Shown here: positions 15,610 through 24,099 of the stretch, one piece after another
Position numbering within the stretch: the first letter of the stretch is position 1
Layout of the letters: each line of letters starts with the position of its first letter
Origin: Planctomycetota bacterium
Lineage (GTDB): Bacteria; Planctomycetota; SZUA-567
Direction of reading: 5' to 3'
DNA length: 64,000 nucleotides
Assembly (NCBI GenBank): GCA_020060765.1
Contig: JAGUZQ010000084.1
Span: forward strand, 1-64,000
The notes under the pieces: generated by a model
What the model saw: the letters and a program-made list of their open reading frames with translations, nothing else
What the model was told of the DNA's origin: nothing
The model's database searches: none
Translations under genes and position numbers: made by a program

Positions 15610-16662
15610 ATGGAACTTACCATCGATAAAATCCTGGAACGGGCAGGCCGGGAAAAAGCCAGCGACATTATTATCTCCTCCGGAATGCCGCCAGTACTTA
15701 TAATCAATGGCAGAATTCACCGGCTGGGCGATTTCCTGATGAGCCCGGAAGAGACGCGCAAGCTGGTCTACAGCCTGCTGGAACGCTTCCAGATTGCCAG
15801 GTTCGAGACCGAACGGGAGCTGGATTTTTCCATCTCCCTGAACGGCAACATGCGTTTCCGCGGCAACGCCTTCTGGCAGAAAAATTCGGTTGGCACTGTC
15901 CTGCGCCTGGTTCCCACCGAAATCCCCGCCATCAGCAACCTGGGGCTTCCTCCCATCGTGACGGAACTGGCGGCCGCCAACCAGGGGCTGGTTCTGGTGA
16001 CCGGCCCCACCGGACACGGAAAAAGCACTACCCAGGCCGCGATGATCGACCACATCAACAAAACCCGGTCATGCCATATCATCACGATTGAAGACCCCAT
16101 TGAATTCCTCCACACGGGAATAAAGTCTGTCATCCAGCAGCGCGAGGTGGGAACAGACACGCTGTCCTTCGCCGCCGCCCTGCGCCACGCCCTCCGGCAG
16201 GCTCCGCACGTCATCCTGGTAGGCGAACTGCGCGACACGGAAACCATCGGCACCGCCCTCACCGCCGCCGAAACCGGGCATCTGGTGCTGGCCACCCTGC
16301 ACACCAACGACGCGCCGCAATCGATCGACCGGATCATAGACGTGTTTCCGCCCAACCAGCAGAACCAGATCAGGGCGCAGCTTTCCAGTTGCCTGCTGGC
16401 AGTTATTTCCCAGCGCCTGCTGCCTCACGCTCTGGAAAAAAGGCGCATCCTCGCCTGCGAAATCCTGCGCGCCAATCCGGCGGTTTCAAACCTGATCCGG
16501 GAAAACAAGGTCGCCCATATCTATGGGGTCATGGAGACCCAGGCGAAAGCAGGCATGGTCGCGATGGACAAGGCGCTGAAACAGTTATATATGGAAGGGC
16601 AGATTTCCGAGGAAGTGGCCAAGACTCATATGAAACATCCGCAGACATTGTTCGGAGCATGA
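15610..16662 (+). CDS. pilT: Type IV pilus retraction ATPase PilT
   Basis: This 350-residue hexameric ATPase powers pilus retraction from the cytoplasmic base. The N-terminal PAS-like domain (about 1-100) is followed by the secretion ATPase core. Walker A is GPTGHGKST (G132 onward), with the Asp box ITIEDPIEF, Walker B-like HVILVGELRDTETI and His box LATLHTNDAPQSIDRIID. Length matches PilT rather than the longer PilB. The start is ATG 15610, which begins the canonical MELTIDKIL; the reading frame extends upstream without support. The next gene overlaps by ATGA. A possible promoter (TTTACA, TATACT, 15-base spacer) lies at 15546-15572. Confidence 0.93.
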   Translation: MELTIDKILERAGREKASDIIISSGMPPVLIINGRIHRLGDFLMSPEETRKLVYSLLERFQIARFETERELDFSISLNGNMRFRGNAFWQKNSVGTVLRLVPTEIPAISNLGLPPIVTELAAANQGLVLVTGPTGHGKSTTQAAMIDHINKTRSCHIITIEDPIEFLHTGIKSVIQQREVGTDTLSFAAALRHALRQAPHVILVGELRDTETIGTALTAAETGHLVLATLHTNDAPQSIDRIIDVFPPNQQNQIRAQLSSCLLAVISQRLLPHALEKRRILACEILRANPAVSNLIRENKVAHIYGVMETQAKAGMVAMDKALKQLYMEGQISEEVAKTHMKHPQTLFGA

Positions 16663-17408
16663 GTATGCTGAACCTGCTGCCTGCCGTAATTCTGGACGCA
16701 CTGACCGTTTTTATCGCGCTCGAATGCTTCCGCGGAAACAAGCGTCTCGAATGGATGTCAAAGCCCAGTTTTGCGCTTCCCTGGCTCGCTTTTTCCACGC
16801 TCATGGTAGTGCTATGCACTCTATCTTGGAGCAAAATCAGGCCGGGAGGAACCGCCAGCGCCGGGTCAATGCTCGCGGTGGTGGCGATGGTACTGGTGCT
16901 GGTCTTGCTGGCCGCTCCAAACTGCCTGCTGCTGGCGGCCATGTGGTCGCGTATCATGGAATCGCTGATGGGAATGGATTTCGAAAAAAAAATCGTACTG
17001 GAAAAATCCTGCGACCAGGCAGAGGCAGCAGAGCGACAGAACCGGATTAAAGAAGCGGAAGAAATTTTCCTTAATATTATCTCGGAGAAAACAAACTCCT
17101 CCGAGAAAAAAAAACCGCTTTACGCCAACGTACACCTTAACTACGGGAATTTTCTCTATCGCCAGAAGCGCTTCGATGACGCCGCCAGGCAATGGCGGGA
17201 AGCTCTGGCAGACAACCTCTCTCCGGACAAGTATTATATGACCGCCCTCAGAACCGCCGACCTGCTTTCGCAGCAGTTGGATGAAAAGGCGGATGCGGCG
17301 GAGATTCTGAGATCAGCCTTGGTGAAAAAGCCGTCTGCCGACGAACGCAAGGCCTTGGAAAGCCGTCTCAAGCTGCTTTCCGATGAGTCATACTCAATCG
17401 GCGAATAA
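16659..17408 (+). CDS. Membrane protein with TPR-like cytoplasmic part
   Basis: This 249-residue protein is not assigned to a family. Three hydrophobic helices (about 5-22, 43-60, 70-98) are followed by a soluble region with TPR-like helices, such as QAEAAERQNRIKEAEEIFLN and YANVHLNYGNFLYRQKRFDD, then AARQWREAL. It starts inside pilT (ATGA overlap, site CGGAG), so translation is probably coupled and the product may partner PilT. The 3' end overlaps the convergent FAD gene by 15 bases. Reading frames upstream within pilT are shadows. Confidence 0.75.
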   Translation: MSMLNLLPAVILDALTVFIALECFRGNKRLEWMSKPSFALPWLAFSTLMVVLCTLSWSKIRPGGTASAGSMLAVVAMVLVLVLLAAPNCLLLAAMWSRIMESLMGMDFEKKIVLEKSCDQAEAAERQNRIKEAEEIFLNIISEKTNSSEKKKPLYANVHLNYGNFLYRQKRFDDAARQWREALADNLSPDKYYMTALRTADLLSQQLDEKADAAEILRSALVKKPSADERKALESRLKLLSDESYSIGE

Positions 17409-18986
17409 CCCCGACACCGCCTCGGCGGCGCGGAGGCCGTCGATGGCGCTGCTGACGATTCCGCCTGAGTAGCCCGCCCCCTCCCCCGCCGGGAACAGCC
17501 CTCCTATGCCCACCGCCTGCGAATTATCGTCGCGCACGATCCTGACCGGACTGCTGGAACGAGTTTCAGCGAGATAGACGGAACAGTCCTCCAGATTGAC
17601 GCCGGGCAGCGATTTCAACATGCGCGGAATCGCAAGCGCCAGGGTGGTGGCGACGTAAGATGGAAGTATTTCCGCGACCTTGATTGCGATTTCGCCGACA
17701 TTGCCGCCGGTGGAAATGAATCGGCACGGCTCGTTCTTGTTTATGGCTGAAATGAATTCGGTCAACCTGGTTTTCAATAGGAAATATCCGCCCGCGTGTT
17801 CGAAAATTTTCTGTTCGATTGCCTGCTGGAATTCGATGCCTGCCAGTTCCGGCATTGCGGCGGAAGGAAAATCCGCAGGCTCCACCGGCACCAGAAACGC
17901 CGCATTGCCCGAACTCCCGGCGCGGGCGGAATAGCTCATGCCGTTAGCGGTGACTTCGCCTTCAGATGAAGCGCAGGCAATCACCTCCCCGCCCGGACAC
18001 ATGCAGAAAGAGTAGCACGCGCGCGCCTTTCCCTCCGGCTTGCGGGTGAGGCGGAAGGAAGCGGCTCCCAGTTTTTCATGCCCGGCAAACACGCCCCATT
18101 GCGACTGGTCGATACGCGCCTGCGGAATCTCGACCCTGACGCCGACGGCGAAAGCCTTGGGCTCCAACCTGACTCCAGCCCCGTGCAGCATCGCATAGGT
18201 ATCGCGCGCGCTGTGTCCGACCGCCAGCACGCAAGCATCGCAGGCAAACTCCTCTGTTCCGCTCCGCAGCGCGCGCAGGCTCCCCTGTTCAACCCGCAAG
18301 CCGTCGATTCTCTGCCGGAAGCGGAAAGTACCGCCCATGGCAATGATTTTTTCGCGCAGAACCGGCACCAGCTTTTGTAATACGTCTGTCCCCAGATGAG
18401 GATTGGCGTCGCACAGAATCTCCTCTGGCGCGCCGCACTCGACAAGCGTTTCGAGCACTAACTGCTGGCGCAGGGAATCCTTGCTGCGGGCAGTCAGCTT
18501 GCCGTCAGAGAAAAGCCCTGCTCCTCCTTCGCCAAACAATACGTTGCAGTCGGGATCAAGTTCCTTCCCCTGCCAGACACTCGCAACAACTCCCGCACGT
18601 TCTTCCGCTTCCGCCCCCCGTTCAAAAACCACCGGTTTCGCGCCAGCCCGAGCCAGCAGCAAAGCTGCCAATAATCCAGCGGGACCAGCTCCCACCACCG
18701 CGATTTTCGCTTCACCAAAGTTTCTTTTTACCGTCGTCGGAACGGTTTCTTCCGCAACCAATACAGCTTTTTCCGGCAGAGGCGTGATTTCCGCGACTGT
18801 CTCGACCAGCACCGTGCAGACGAAAACCGGCGTACCCCGGATAACGCGCGCGTCGACCGACCGCCGCTCCAGGCTGATAGAAATTATTTGCACCTCCTCG
18901 CAGCCAAGCGCTTTCGCAGTGGCGGCAAACATGATGACATCATTATAATCCAAGGGTAAAATCAGTTCGCGCAGGCGTATCGGCAT
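17394..18986 (-). CDS. FAD-dependent oxidoreductase (COG2509-like)
   Basis: This 530-residue flavoprotein is probably cytoplasmic. Residues 1-85 form an N-terminal domain with RxPLD-type features (MPIRLRELILPLDYND). The Rossmann motif VVGAGPAGLLAALLLARAG follows at about 96-115, with FERG as the ribose-binding acidic end. Further FAD contacts are likely at CDACVLAVGHSARDTY. The C-terminus has GGLFPAGEGAGYSGGIVSSA, a conserved FAD-binding end seen in this family of predicted dehydrogenases. The physiological substrate is unknown even for well-conserved members. ATG 18986 follows GGAGCCGAA. It is convergent with, and overlaps, the preceding gene. Confidence 0.85.
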   Translation of the reverse strand: MPIRLRELILPLDYNDVIMFAATAKALGCEEVQIISISLERRSVDARVIRGTPVFVCTVLVETVAEITPLPEKAVLVAEETVPTTVKRNFGEAKIAVVGAGPAGLLAALLLARAGAKPVVFERGAEAEERAGVVASVWQGKELDPDCNVLFGEGGAGLFSDGKLTARSKDSLRQQLVLETLVECGAPEEILCDANPHLGTDVLQKLVPVLREKIIAMGGTFRFRQRIDGLRVEQGSLRALRSGTEEFACDACVLAVGHSARDTYAMLHGAGVRLEPKAFAVGVRVEIPQARIDQSQWGVFAGHEKLGAASFRLTRKPEGKARACYSFCMCPGGEVIACASSEGEVTANGMSYSARAGSSGNAAFLVPVEPADFPSAAMPELAGIEFQQAIEQKIFEHAGGYFLLKTRLTEFISAINKNEPCRFISTGGNVGEIAIKVAEILPSYVATTLALAIPRMLKSLPGVNLEDCSVYLAETRSSSPVRIVRDDNSQAVGIGGLFPAGEGAGYSGGIVSSAIDGLRAAEAVSGLFAD

Positions 18987-19092
18987 TTCGGCTCCAAGGG
19001 GACAAATTTAAACCGGCGAGGATATCCGCCAATCAGCACTACGTCAAGCATGTTTGCCTTGTTGGGTGGTTTAACAATTAAACTCACGAATC

Positions 19093-19171
19093 GTCATTCC
19101 CGCGCAGGCGGGAATCCAGTTGGGAAAACCGTATACAACACCTCCTGGATTCCCGCCTGCGCGGGAATGAC
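19093..19171. repeat. Paired GTCATTCCCGC palindromes
   Basis: GTCATTCCCGCGCAGGCGGG at 19093 is mirrored by an inverted copy ending GCGGGAATGAC at 19171, with TTGGGAAAACCGTATACAAC between. The arrangement and spacing equal the 3399-3476 copy. The surrounding 18987-19324 has no gene; it also holds the CCCCCTGTAAGGGGG repeat near 19250. Confidence 0.85.
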
Positions 19172-19324
19172 GGTATAAGTTTTTCCTTAATAAACCGTAT
19201 TGAGGTTAGGAGGGGTGATGACTTTTCCTCTTTACCCCCTCTAACTCCCCCTGTAAGGGGGAGAACTTTTTCCGTCAACCCGTCAACGCTTGACAGCAAG
19301 ATAAAAATAGCCGATGCTTTCTGC

Positions 19325-20497
19325 ATGAATATCGGCTTTAACGGTCTTATTCTGCAACAGGGGCAATACTCCGGCGTGCATGTCGCGGTGCGGGGATTGC
19401 TTAATGCTCTGGCGGAAAATCTCCCGCCGAAAACGCGCCTGACGGTTTACTCGCAGCGGCGGCTGCCGGACAGACTCCCCTCCCCTGGCGAGCAAGTAAG
19501 GTATACCCATCCGTGGTGGCCGGTAGGCTGGCGCGCGGGGCGGATTTCCTATGAACAGTTTTTCCTGCACAGCCGCGTCTTTCGCGATAAAACCGATCTG
19601 CTGCATTGCCCCGCCTACATTGCGCCGCACTGGTGCCTGCAACCGATGATCGTGAATGTGCATGACATCTTTGCCCTGCGCCAGCCGGAAATCTGCACCC
19701 TCGCCAACCGCAGCCATTATTCCCGAATGCTGCCAAAAACCATTCTGCGCGCGCGGAAAATAATCGTTCCCACCGCCTGGGTGCGGGACGAAATCCTCGC
19801 CTGGCGCAATGAGCGCAAGTTCGATTGCCCCGATCTGGCGGAAAAAATCGTGGTCGTTCCCTGGGGAGTAGACCACCGCTTCCAGCCGGTTGCTGACGAG
19901 AGAAGGAGAGAGGCAGTCGCGCTCAAATACGGTCTGCCGGAAAAATATATACTCTTTGTCGGGCGGGTCGAGCCGAAGAAAAACGTGCGCGCCGTAATCG
20001 AAGCCTACTTCGCCGCGGTGCTGGGGCACAAGCTGCCGCACCGGCTGGTGCTGGTCGGCCCCCGGGGGTGGGATAAAAAAATACTCGCCCTGCCGGAAAA
20101 ACTGGGCCTTGCCGACAAAGTGGTTACTCCCGGCTTCGTGCCCGACGAGGATCTTCCCGTGATCTATTCCGGCGCCTCTGCCCTGCTCTTCCCCTCGCTG
20201 GCGGAAGGTTTCGGCCTGCCGGTGGCGGAAGCGATGGCGTGCGGCGTGCCGGTGGTTTGCTCCGATCTGCCGTCGCTACGCGAAGTCGGCGGCGATGCGG
20301 TGTCCTACGCCAGAACCGGCGATCTGCCGGACTTGCGCGGCAAGCTGGAACAGGTGTTGCTCGATCCGAAAAAGGCCAGTGACATGCGCGCCCAAGGCCT
20401 GCGCCGCGCCAGGACTTTTTCCTGGCAGGCGCACGCCCATACCATGCTCGATATCTATCGCGAAGTAATCGAAGCCGACCGCGCGCGGCATCAATAA
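19325..20497 (+). CDS. Glycosyltransferase, GT4/GT-B type
   Basis: This 390-residue GT-B enzyme transfers a sugar from a nucleotide donor, probably in surface glycan synthesis. The N-terminal half starts MNIGFNGLILQQGQYSGVHV, with the glycine loop that contacts the acceptor. The C-terminal donor domain has LFVGRVEPKKN at about 215 and the EX7E-like motif FPSLAEGFGLPVAEAMACGV, followed by PVVCSDLPSLREV. It is a single gene without an obvious glycan cluster. No strong ribosome site precedes ATG 19325. The donor and acceptor cannot be predicted. Confidence 0.88.
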   Translation: MNIGFNGLILQQGQYSGVHVAVRGLLNALAENLPPKTRLTVYSQRRLPDRLPSPGEQVRYTHPWWPVGWRAGRISYEQFFLHSRVFRDKTDLLHCPAYIAPHWCLQPMIVNVHDIFALRQPEICTLANRSHYSRMLPKTILRARKIIVPTAWVRDEILAWRNERKFDCPDLAEKIVVVPWGVDHRFQPVADERRREAVALKYGLPEKYILFVGRVEPKKNVRAVIEAYFAAVLGHKLPHRLVLVGPRGWDKKILALPEKLGLADKVVTPGFVPDEDLPVIYSGASALLFPSLAEGFGLPVAEAMACGVPVVCSDLPSLREVGGDAVSYARTGDLPDLRGKLEQVLLDPKKASDMRAQGLRRARTFSWQAHAHTMLDIYREVIEADRARHQ

Positions 20498-20637
20498 AAC
20501 TTCAGCGGTTGAAACTCTTTTTTGCATGTTTTAACTTTTTTCTCGCATGATCCCAATACTGTTCTCAGGCCATGTGGTATACTTCTACGATATACCTTGG
20601 GAGCAGTTACACCTTTGCCCCTGTCGAGGAATTCAGC

Positions 20638-21009
20638 ATGAGCGAGAACCTGTTTAAAAAGTGCCCTTCCTGTCAACAAAAATGGGAGACGCAAGACGCG
20701 TTCCTCTCTGACCCGCTCCTTAACATCAACGGCTATACCGCCAACTTCAAGAACCTGGAGGGAGGCCTGTTTTTTTTTACGCACAGAACGCCTGGTTGTT
20801 GCTCCACCATGGCTGTCGAGGTTCGTGATTTCAAAAATCTTTATAACGGCCCGTATTATAAAGGCACAAAAGCCGGACAGGATGGTTGCCCCCGCTATTG
20901 CCTGGATTCCGATCAGCTTGAACGCTGCACCGCATTCTGCGAATGCGCCTTTGTGCGCGAAATCCTCCAGATTATCAAAAATTGGCATAAAACCGAAAAC
21001 GTCTGCTAA
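20638..21009 (+). CDS. Conserved cysteine-rich protein of unknown function
   Basis: This 123-residue soluble protein has a likely zinc site from an N-terminal CPSC knuckle and later cysteines (TPGCCST, GCPRYC, CTAFCEC). The pattern CxxC...W followed by FLSDPLLNINGYTANF, LEGGLFFFTH and a C-terminal CAFVREILQII stretch resembles a conserved hypothetical family I recall from delta-proteobacteria; this is memory, not a search. ATG 20638 follows GAGGAATTCAGC. An inverted repeat GGTATA...TATACC lies at 20576-20596. The function is unknown. Confidence 0.7.
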   Translation: MSENLFKKCPSCQQKWETQDAFLSDPLLNINGYTANFKNLEGGLFFFTHRTPGCCSTMAVEVRDFKNLYNGPYYKGTKAGQDGCPRYCLDSDQLERCTAFCECAFVREILQIIKNWHKTENVC

Positions 21010-21033
21010 TCGCAGGCAAAGTCTGGCAGTTGC

Positions 21034-21061
21034 TTGACAACAGCAATTCATGGCGTATAAT
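21034..21061 (+). promoter_or_regulatory. Consensus sigma-70 promoter
   Basis: TTGACA (21034-21039) and TATAAT (21056-21061) are both perfect matches, with a 16-base spacer. Transcription would begin near 21068, inside the palindrome that follows, so a bound repressor would block it. It drives the 21174-24704 operon. Confidence 0.88.
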
Positions 21062-21081
21062 CCAACCAACTAGTTGGTTGG
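21062..21081. promoter_or_regulatory. 20-bp palindromic operator, TetR-like
   Basis: CCAACCAACTAGTTGGTTGG is a perfect 20-bp palindrome that starts directly after the -10 box and covers the expected start site. Its length and placement fit a TetR-family repressor, and a TetR gene ends the same operon (24096-24704). Autoregulation is inferred. Confidence 0.75.
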
Positions 21082-21173
21082 TTTTATGACTCGTTGCCTT
21101 TCGACATATATATTTACATTTAAATTATTTATATTAATAGACTTACATCTATTCTCCTGCCCGGAGCAAGCAA

Positions 21174-22214
21174 ATGACTGAAAATTATCCTGCTGAACTC
21201 CGCAGCGATGCGGAACTTGACGAAACGCTATCCCTCCCAACCAACCAGTTGGTTGGTTTCATGAAACGCATACCCGGCGACATCATGATTCTTGGCATCG
21301 CGGGCAAGATGGGAATCACTTTAGGTCTGGCGGCGCGGCGGGCGATTGATGCGGCGGGGGTGAAAAAAGAGGTGATCGGAGTCAGCCGTTTTTCCGATCC
21401 CGACTCGCGCACACTGCTGGAAGGTCATGGCATTAAAACACTTGCCTGTGATTTATTGGATCGGGCGTCAGTCGCGCAGCTGCCGCTTATACCGAATATT
21501 ATTTATATGGCAGGCCGTAAATTCGGCACTGACGGCAGCGAGGACTTGACCTGGATCATGAACACGGAAGTCCCGGCCAATGTCTGTAACCACTTTACTG
21601 GCACCAACATAGTGGCGTTTTCTACCGGCTGTGTTTACCCGTTGCTGCCGTTGGGTCAAATCGGTTGCACCGAAGAAAATTCGCCCGCGCCGGTCGGAGA
21701 ATACGCGCAATCCTGCCTGGGGCGGGAGCGGGTATTTCAATATTACAGCCGCGCGGGAAAGATAAAATCCCTGCTGTTCCGCCTGAATTACGCTATCGAT
21801 TTACGTTACGGCGTGCTGCACGACTTGGCGATGAAAATCATGAACGACGAAGCGGTTGATCTGGGCATGGGCTACTTCAACGCGATCTGGCAGGGCGACG
21901 CCAACGTGCAGGCTTTGCTCAGTCTGGAACATTGCGCATCGCCAGCGGCGATACTGAACATCACCGGGCCGGAAACGGTTTCGGTCAGATACGCCGCCGC
22001 AGAGCTGGCGCGGGTGATGGAAAAAGACGTCAGCTTTGTCGGCGAACCGGTCGACAAGTCCTATCTGAACAACGCGGCTCGGGCGGCGGCTTTGTTTGGC
22101 TATCCGCGCGTGTCGCTGTTGCAGATGATCAGGTGGACGGGGTTGTGGGTGAAAAACGGTCATCGCTCTTTGGGCAAGCCCACTCACTTCGAAGTCAATG
22201 ACGGCAAGTTCTGA
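21174..22214 (+). CDS. NAD-dependent epimerase/dehydratase family protein
   Basis: This 346-residue protein has an extended SDR Rossmann fold. The dinucleotide site is IMILGIAGKMGITLGLAARR (about 36-55), using the GxxGKMG variant seen in a PVC-enriched family that recurs beside DapA-like genes. Further motifs include NIIYMAGRKFG and VAFSTGCVYPL near the catalytic Ser/Tyr region (EYAQSC rather than YxxxK, so activity is uncertain). ATG 21174 follows GGAGCAAGCAA. The N-terminal 30 residues (ETLSLPTNQLVGFMKRIPGD) look conserved in the family, and their codons contain the second operator palindrome. It is the first gene of the TetR operon; a sugar-acid or sugar-lactone pathway is likely. Confidence 0.8.
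   Translation: MTENYPAELRSDAELDETLSLPTNQLVGFMKRIPGDIMILGIAGKMGITLGLAARRAIDAAGVKKEVIGVSRFSDPDSRTLLEGHGIKTLACDLLDRASVAQLPLIPNIIYMAGRKFGTDGSEDLTWIMNTEVPANVCNHFTGTNIVAFSTGCVYPLLPLGQIGCTEENSPAPVGEYAQSCLGRERVFQYYSRAGKIKSLLFRLNYAIDLRYGVLHDLAMKIMNDEAVDLGMGYFNAIWQGDANVQALLSLEHCASPAAILNITGPETVSVRYAAAELARVMEKDVSFVGEPVDKSYLNNAARAAALFGYPRVSLLQMIRWTGLWVKNGHRSLGKPTHFEVNDGKF
21237..21256. promoter_or_regulatory. Second operator palindrome inside the coding region
   Basis: CCAACCAACCAGTTGGTTGG differs from the promoter palindrome at one base (T to C) and lies 175 bases downstream, centre to centre. It encodes the residues PTNQLVG of the epimerase-like protein. The spacing would allow looping or cooperative repression by a dimeric regulator. 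Confidence 0.6.
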
Positions 22215-22216
22215 GT

Positions 22217-22426
22217 GGTGCGTGCCGCACGGGCATATTTCGCAAGCGTGTGCGTAGCATTAAACTTAATCGCGCTCCCTTCGTTCGGTGCGTGCCGCAC
22301 GGGCATATTTCGCAAGCGTGTGCGTAGCATTAAACTTAATCGCGCTCCCTTCGTTCGGTGCGTGCCGCACGGGCGTATTTCGCAAGCGTGTGCGTAGCAT
22401 TAAACTTAATCGCGCTCCCTTCGTTC
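22217..22426. repeat. Three tandem copies of a 70-bp unit
   Basis: Units start at 22217, 22287 and 22357 and are near-identical; copy 3 has one visible A-to-G change. Each contains the hairpin GTGCGTGCCGCAC, then TATTTCGCAAGCGTGTGCG, an AT-rich TAAACTTAAT, and CGCGCTCCCTTCGTTCG. Diverged single copies occur at about 6376 and 52199-52286. The array sits between the first two genes of the TetR operon, where it could affect mRNA stability or expression ratio. Confidence 0.92.
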
Positions 22427-22473
22427 GCGGGTTTATGGTACAGAAGGATTTTGGCAACAGAGAAAGGGCACTC

Positions 22474-23550
22474 ATGAAAATCTCCGACATTCCCCCCGAG
22501 GTTCTGGCGCAGTTACGAGAGGGAACCGTTATCCCGGCGCAACCGCTGGCGTTGACGGCGGAGCGGAAACTGGACGAGCGGCGGATGAGCGCGCTGACGC
22601 GTTACTACGTGGCGGCTGGCGCAGGCGGGGTGGCGGTGGGCGTCCATTCCACGCAATTTGAAATCCGCCAGCCGGAAGTGGGACTGTTCAAGCCGGTGCT
22701 GCGCCTCGCCTCGGAAACGATGGACGCGGCGTGCGCTAAATACGGTCGGAAAATTCTGAAAGTGGCCGGAGCCTGCGGCCAGACTTCGCAAGCCGTGAAC
22801 GAAGCGGAAACCGCGCGGGAATATGGTTATCATGCCTGTCTGCTCAGTCTTGCCGCGCTGAAACACGAGACGCCGGAAAAGATGGCGGCGCACTGCCGCG
22901 CAGTGGCGAAGGTCATGCCGATTATCGGTTTTTATCTGCAACCGTCGGTTGGAGGCTGCGTGCTGCCTTATCGTTTCTGGCGCGAGTTTGCGGAAATCGA
23001 AAACGTGCTGGCGATCAAGATGGCGCCGTTCAACCGTTACCAGACTTTCGATGTGGTGCGCGCGGTGTGCGACGCGGGGCGCGAGAAAGAGATTTCGCTT
23101 TATACCGGCAACGATGACAATATCATTATTGATCTGCTGACTCCCTTCAACATACGCACGGCGGCGGGGGAAAAGACGGTGCGCATTGTTGGCGGGCTGC
23201 TGGGGCACTGGTGCGTGTGGACTAAACGCGCGGTGGAACTGCTGGAAAAATGCAAAGCCGTGCGTGCCGCGCAATCAGGGATTCCGCACGAGATGCTGAC
23301 GCTGGCGGCGGAAGTGACTGACAGCAACGCCGCTTTTTTCGACGCGGCCAACGGATTTTCCGGCTGCATTCCCGGCATTCACGAAGTGCTGCGGCGGCAG
23401 GGATTGCTGGCGGGAACGTGGTGCCTGAATCCGCACGAAGTGTTGTCTCCCGGACAGAGCGAGGAAATCGACCGGGTATACAAATCCTATCCGCACCTGA
23501 ACGATGATGAGTTTGTGAGAGCGCATCTGGCAAATTGGCTGGATGGGTAA
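22474..23550 (+). CDS. DapA/NanA-superfamily aldolase or dehydratase
   Basis: This 358-residue protein is a TIM-barrel class I aldolase of the dihydrodipicolinate synthase superfamily. Features include the N-terminal VIPAQPLALTAERKLDERR in place of the usual TPF start, a glycine-rich GAGGVAVGVHSTQF, FYLQPSVGG near the position of the YxP motif, and VLAIKMAPFNRY, whose Lys is the probable Schiff base. ATG 22474 follows AGAAAGGGC; the open frame further upstream runs through the tandem repeat. Pairing with the preceding epimerase suggests a catabolic route for a sugar acid, but the substrate is unknown. The length exceeds DapA (about 290) because of a C-terminal extension. Confidence 0.82.
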   Translation: MKISDIPPEVLAQLREGTVIPAQPLALTAERKLDERRMSALTRYYVAAGAGGVAVGVHSTQFEIRQPEVGLFKPVLRLASETMDAACAKYGRKILKVAGACGQTSQAVNEAETAREYGYHACLLSLAALKHETPEKMAAHCRAVAKVMPIIGFYLQPSVGGCVLPYRFWREFAEIENVLAIKMAPFNRYQTFDVVRAVCDAGREKEISLYTGNDDNIIIDLLTPFNIRTAAGEKTVRIVGGLLGHWCVWTKRAVELLEKCKAVRAAQSGIPHEMLTLAAEVTDSNAAFFDAANGFSGCIPGIHEVLRRQGLLAGTWCLNPHEVLSPGQSEEIDRVYKSYPHLNDDEFVRAHLANWLDG

Positions 23551-24099
23551 ATGATTATGCCTATGCAACAGAAAATCTGCCTGAAGCGCCGCATTATCCG
23601 CACGACGATGTTGGTCGCGGTGCTCGGGTTTGGCGGGCTTTTGTTTCTGGCGTATTCCGACCCACAGGCAAGCAGATGGGTCTATATTTTCCAGGCGTAT
23701 TATTACCCCAAACACCGCAATGGGCTAATTCCGGTTCCTGATGAGTATACTGGGGAATGGCGGGAATGGTACCTAAATGGACGACCAAGATGTTGCTGCT
23801 CCATGCGTAATGGAAAAGGTCATGGCAAAGGCGTCAACTGGAACGAGGACGGAACCATCTGTTCGGAATACAATTGTTACGAGGGAAACGCTGACGGCTT
23901 ACTCAAATTTTGGGACTACAAGAATGGAATGCTCCACACAATAACCTATGATCGCAATATACCGTGTACGCCGGAGGGCTTGCGGACTGTTTACGATTAT
24001 CGAAAAGATACTATAGAGGAATATGTTCATTATCAAGGCAACATTGTCAGCACTAAAAAAACCATAATCGGTTTGCAGAATGAAAGGAACCTCCCGTGA
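23551..24099 (+). CDS. Membrane-anchored MORN-like repeat protein
   Basis: This 182-residue protein has one N-terminal helix (about 18-38), after which the chain would lie outside the inner membrane. Residues about 65-135 contain repeated GEWREWYLNGRP, GHGKGVNWNEDG and ADGLLKFWDYKNG motifs, similar to MORN_2/YwqK-type repeats. It starts directly after the stop of the aldolase gene and overlaps the TetR gene by GTGA, so it belongs to the operon. The role in the pathway is unclear. Alternative ATGs at 23557 and 23563 are possible. Confidence 0.65.
   Translation: MIMPMQQKICLKRRIIRTTMLVAVLGFGGLLFLAYSDPQASRWVYIFQAYYYPKHRNGLIPVPDEYTGEWREWYLNGRPRCCCSMRNGKGHGKGVNWNEDGTICSEYNCYEGNADGLLKFWDYKNGMLHTITYDRNIPCTPEGLRTVYDYRKDTIEEYVHYQGNIVSTKKTIIGLQNERNLP

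Noticed and set aside
22217-22426. CRISPR-like array
   Set aside because: The repeats are contiguous with no unique spacers, and no cas genes are present.
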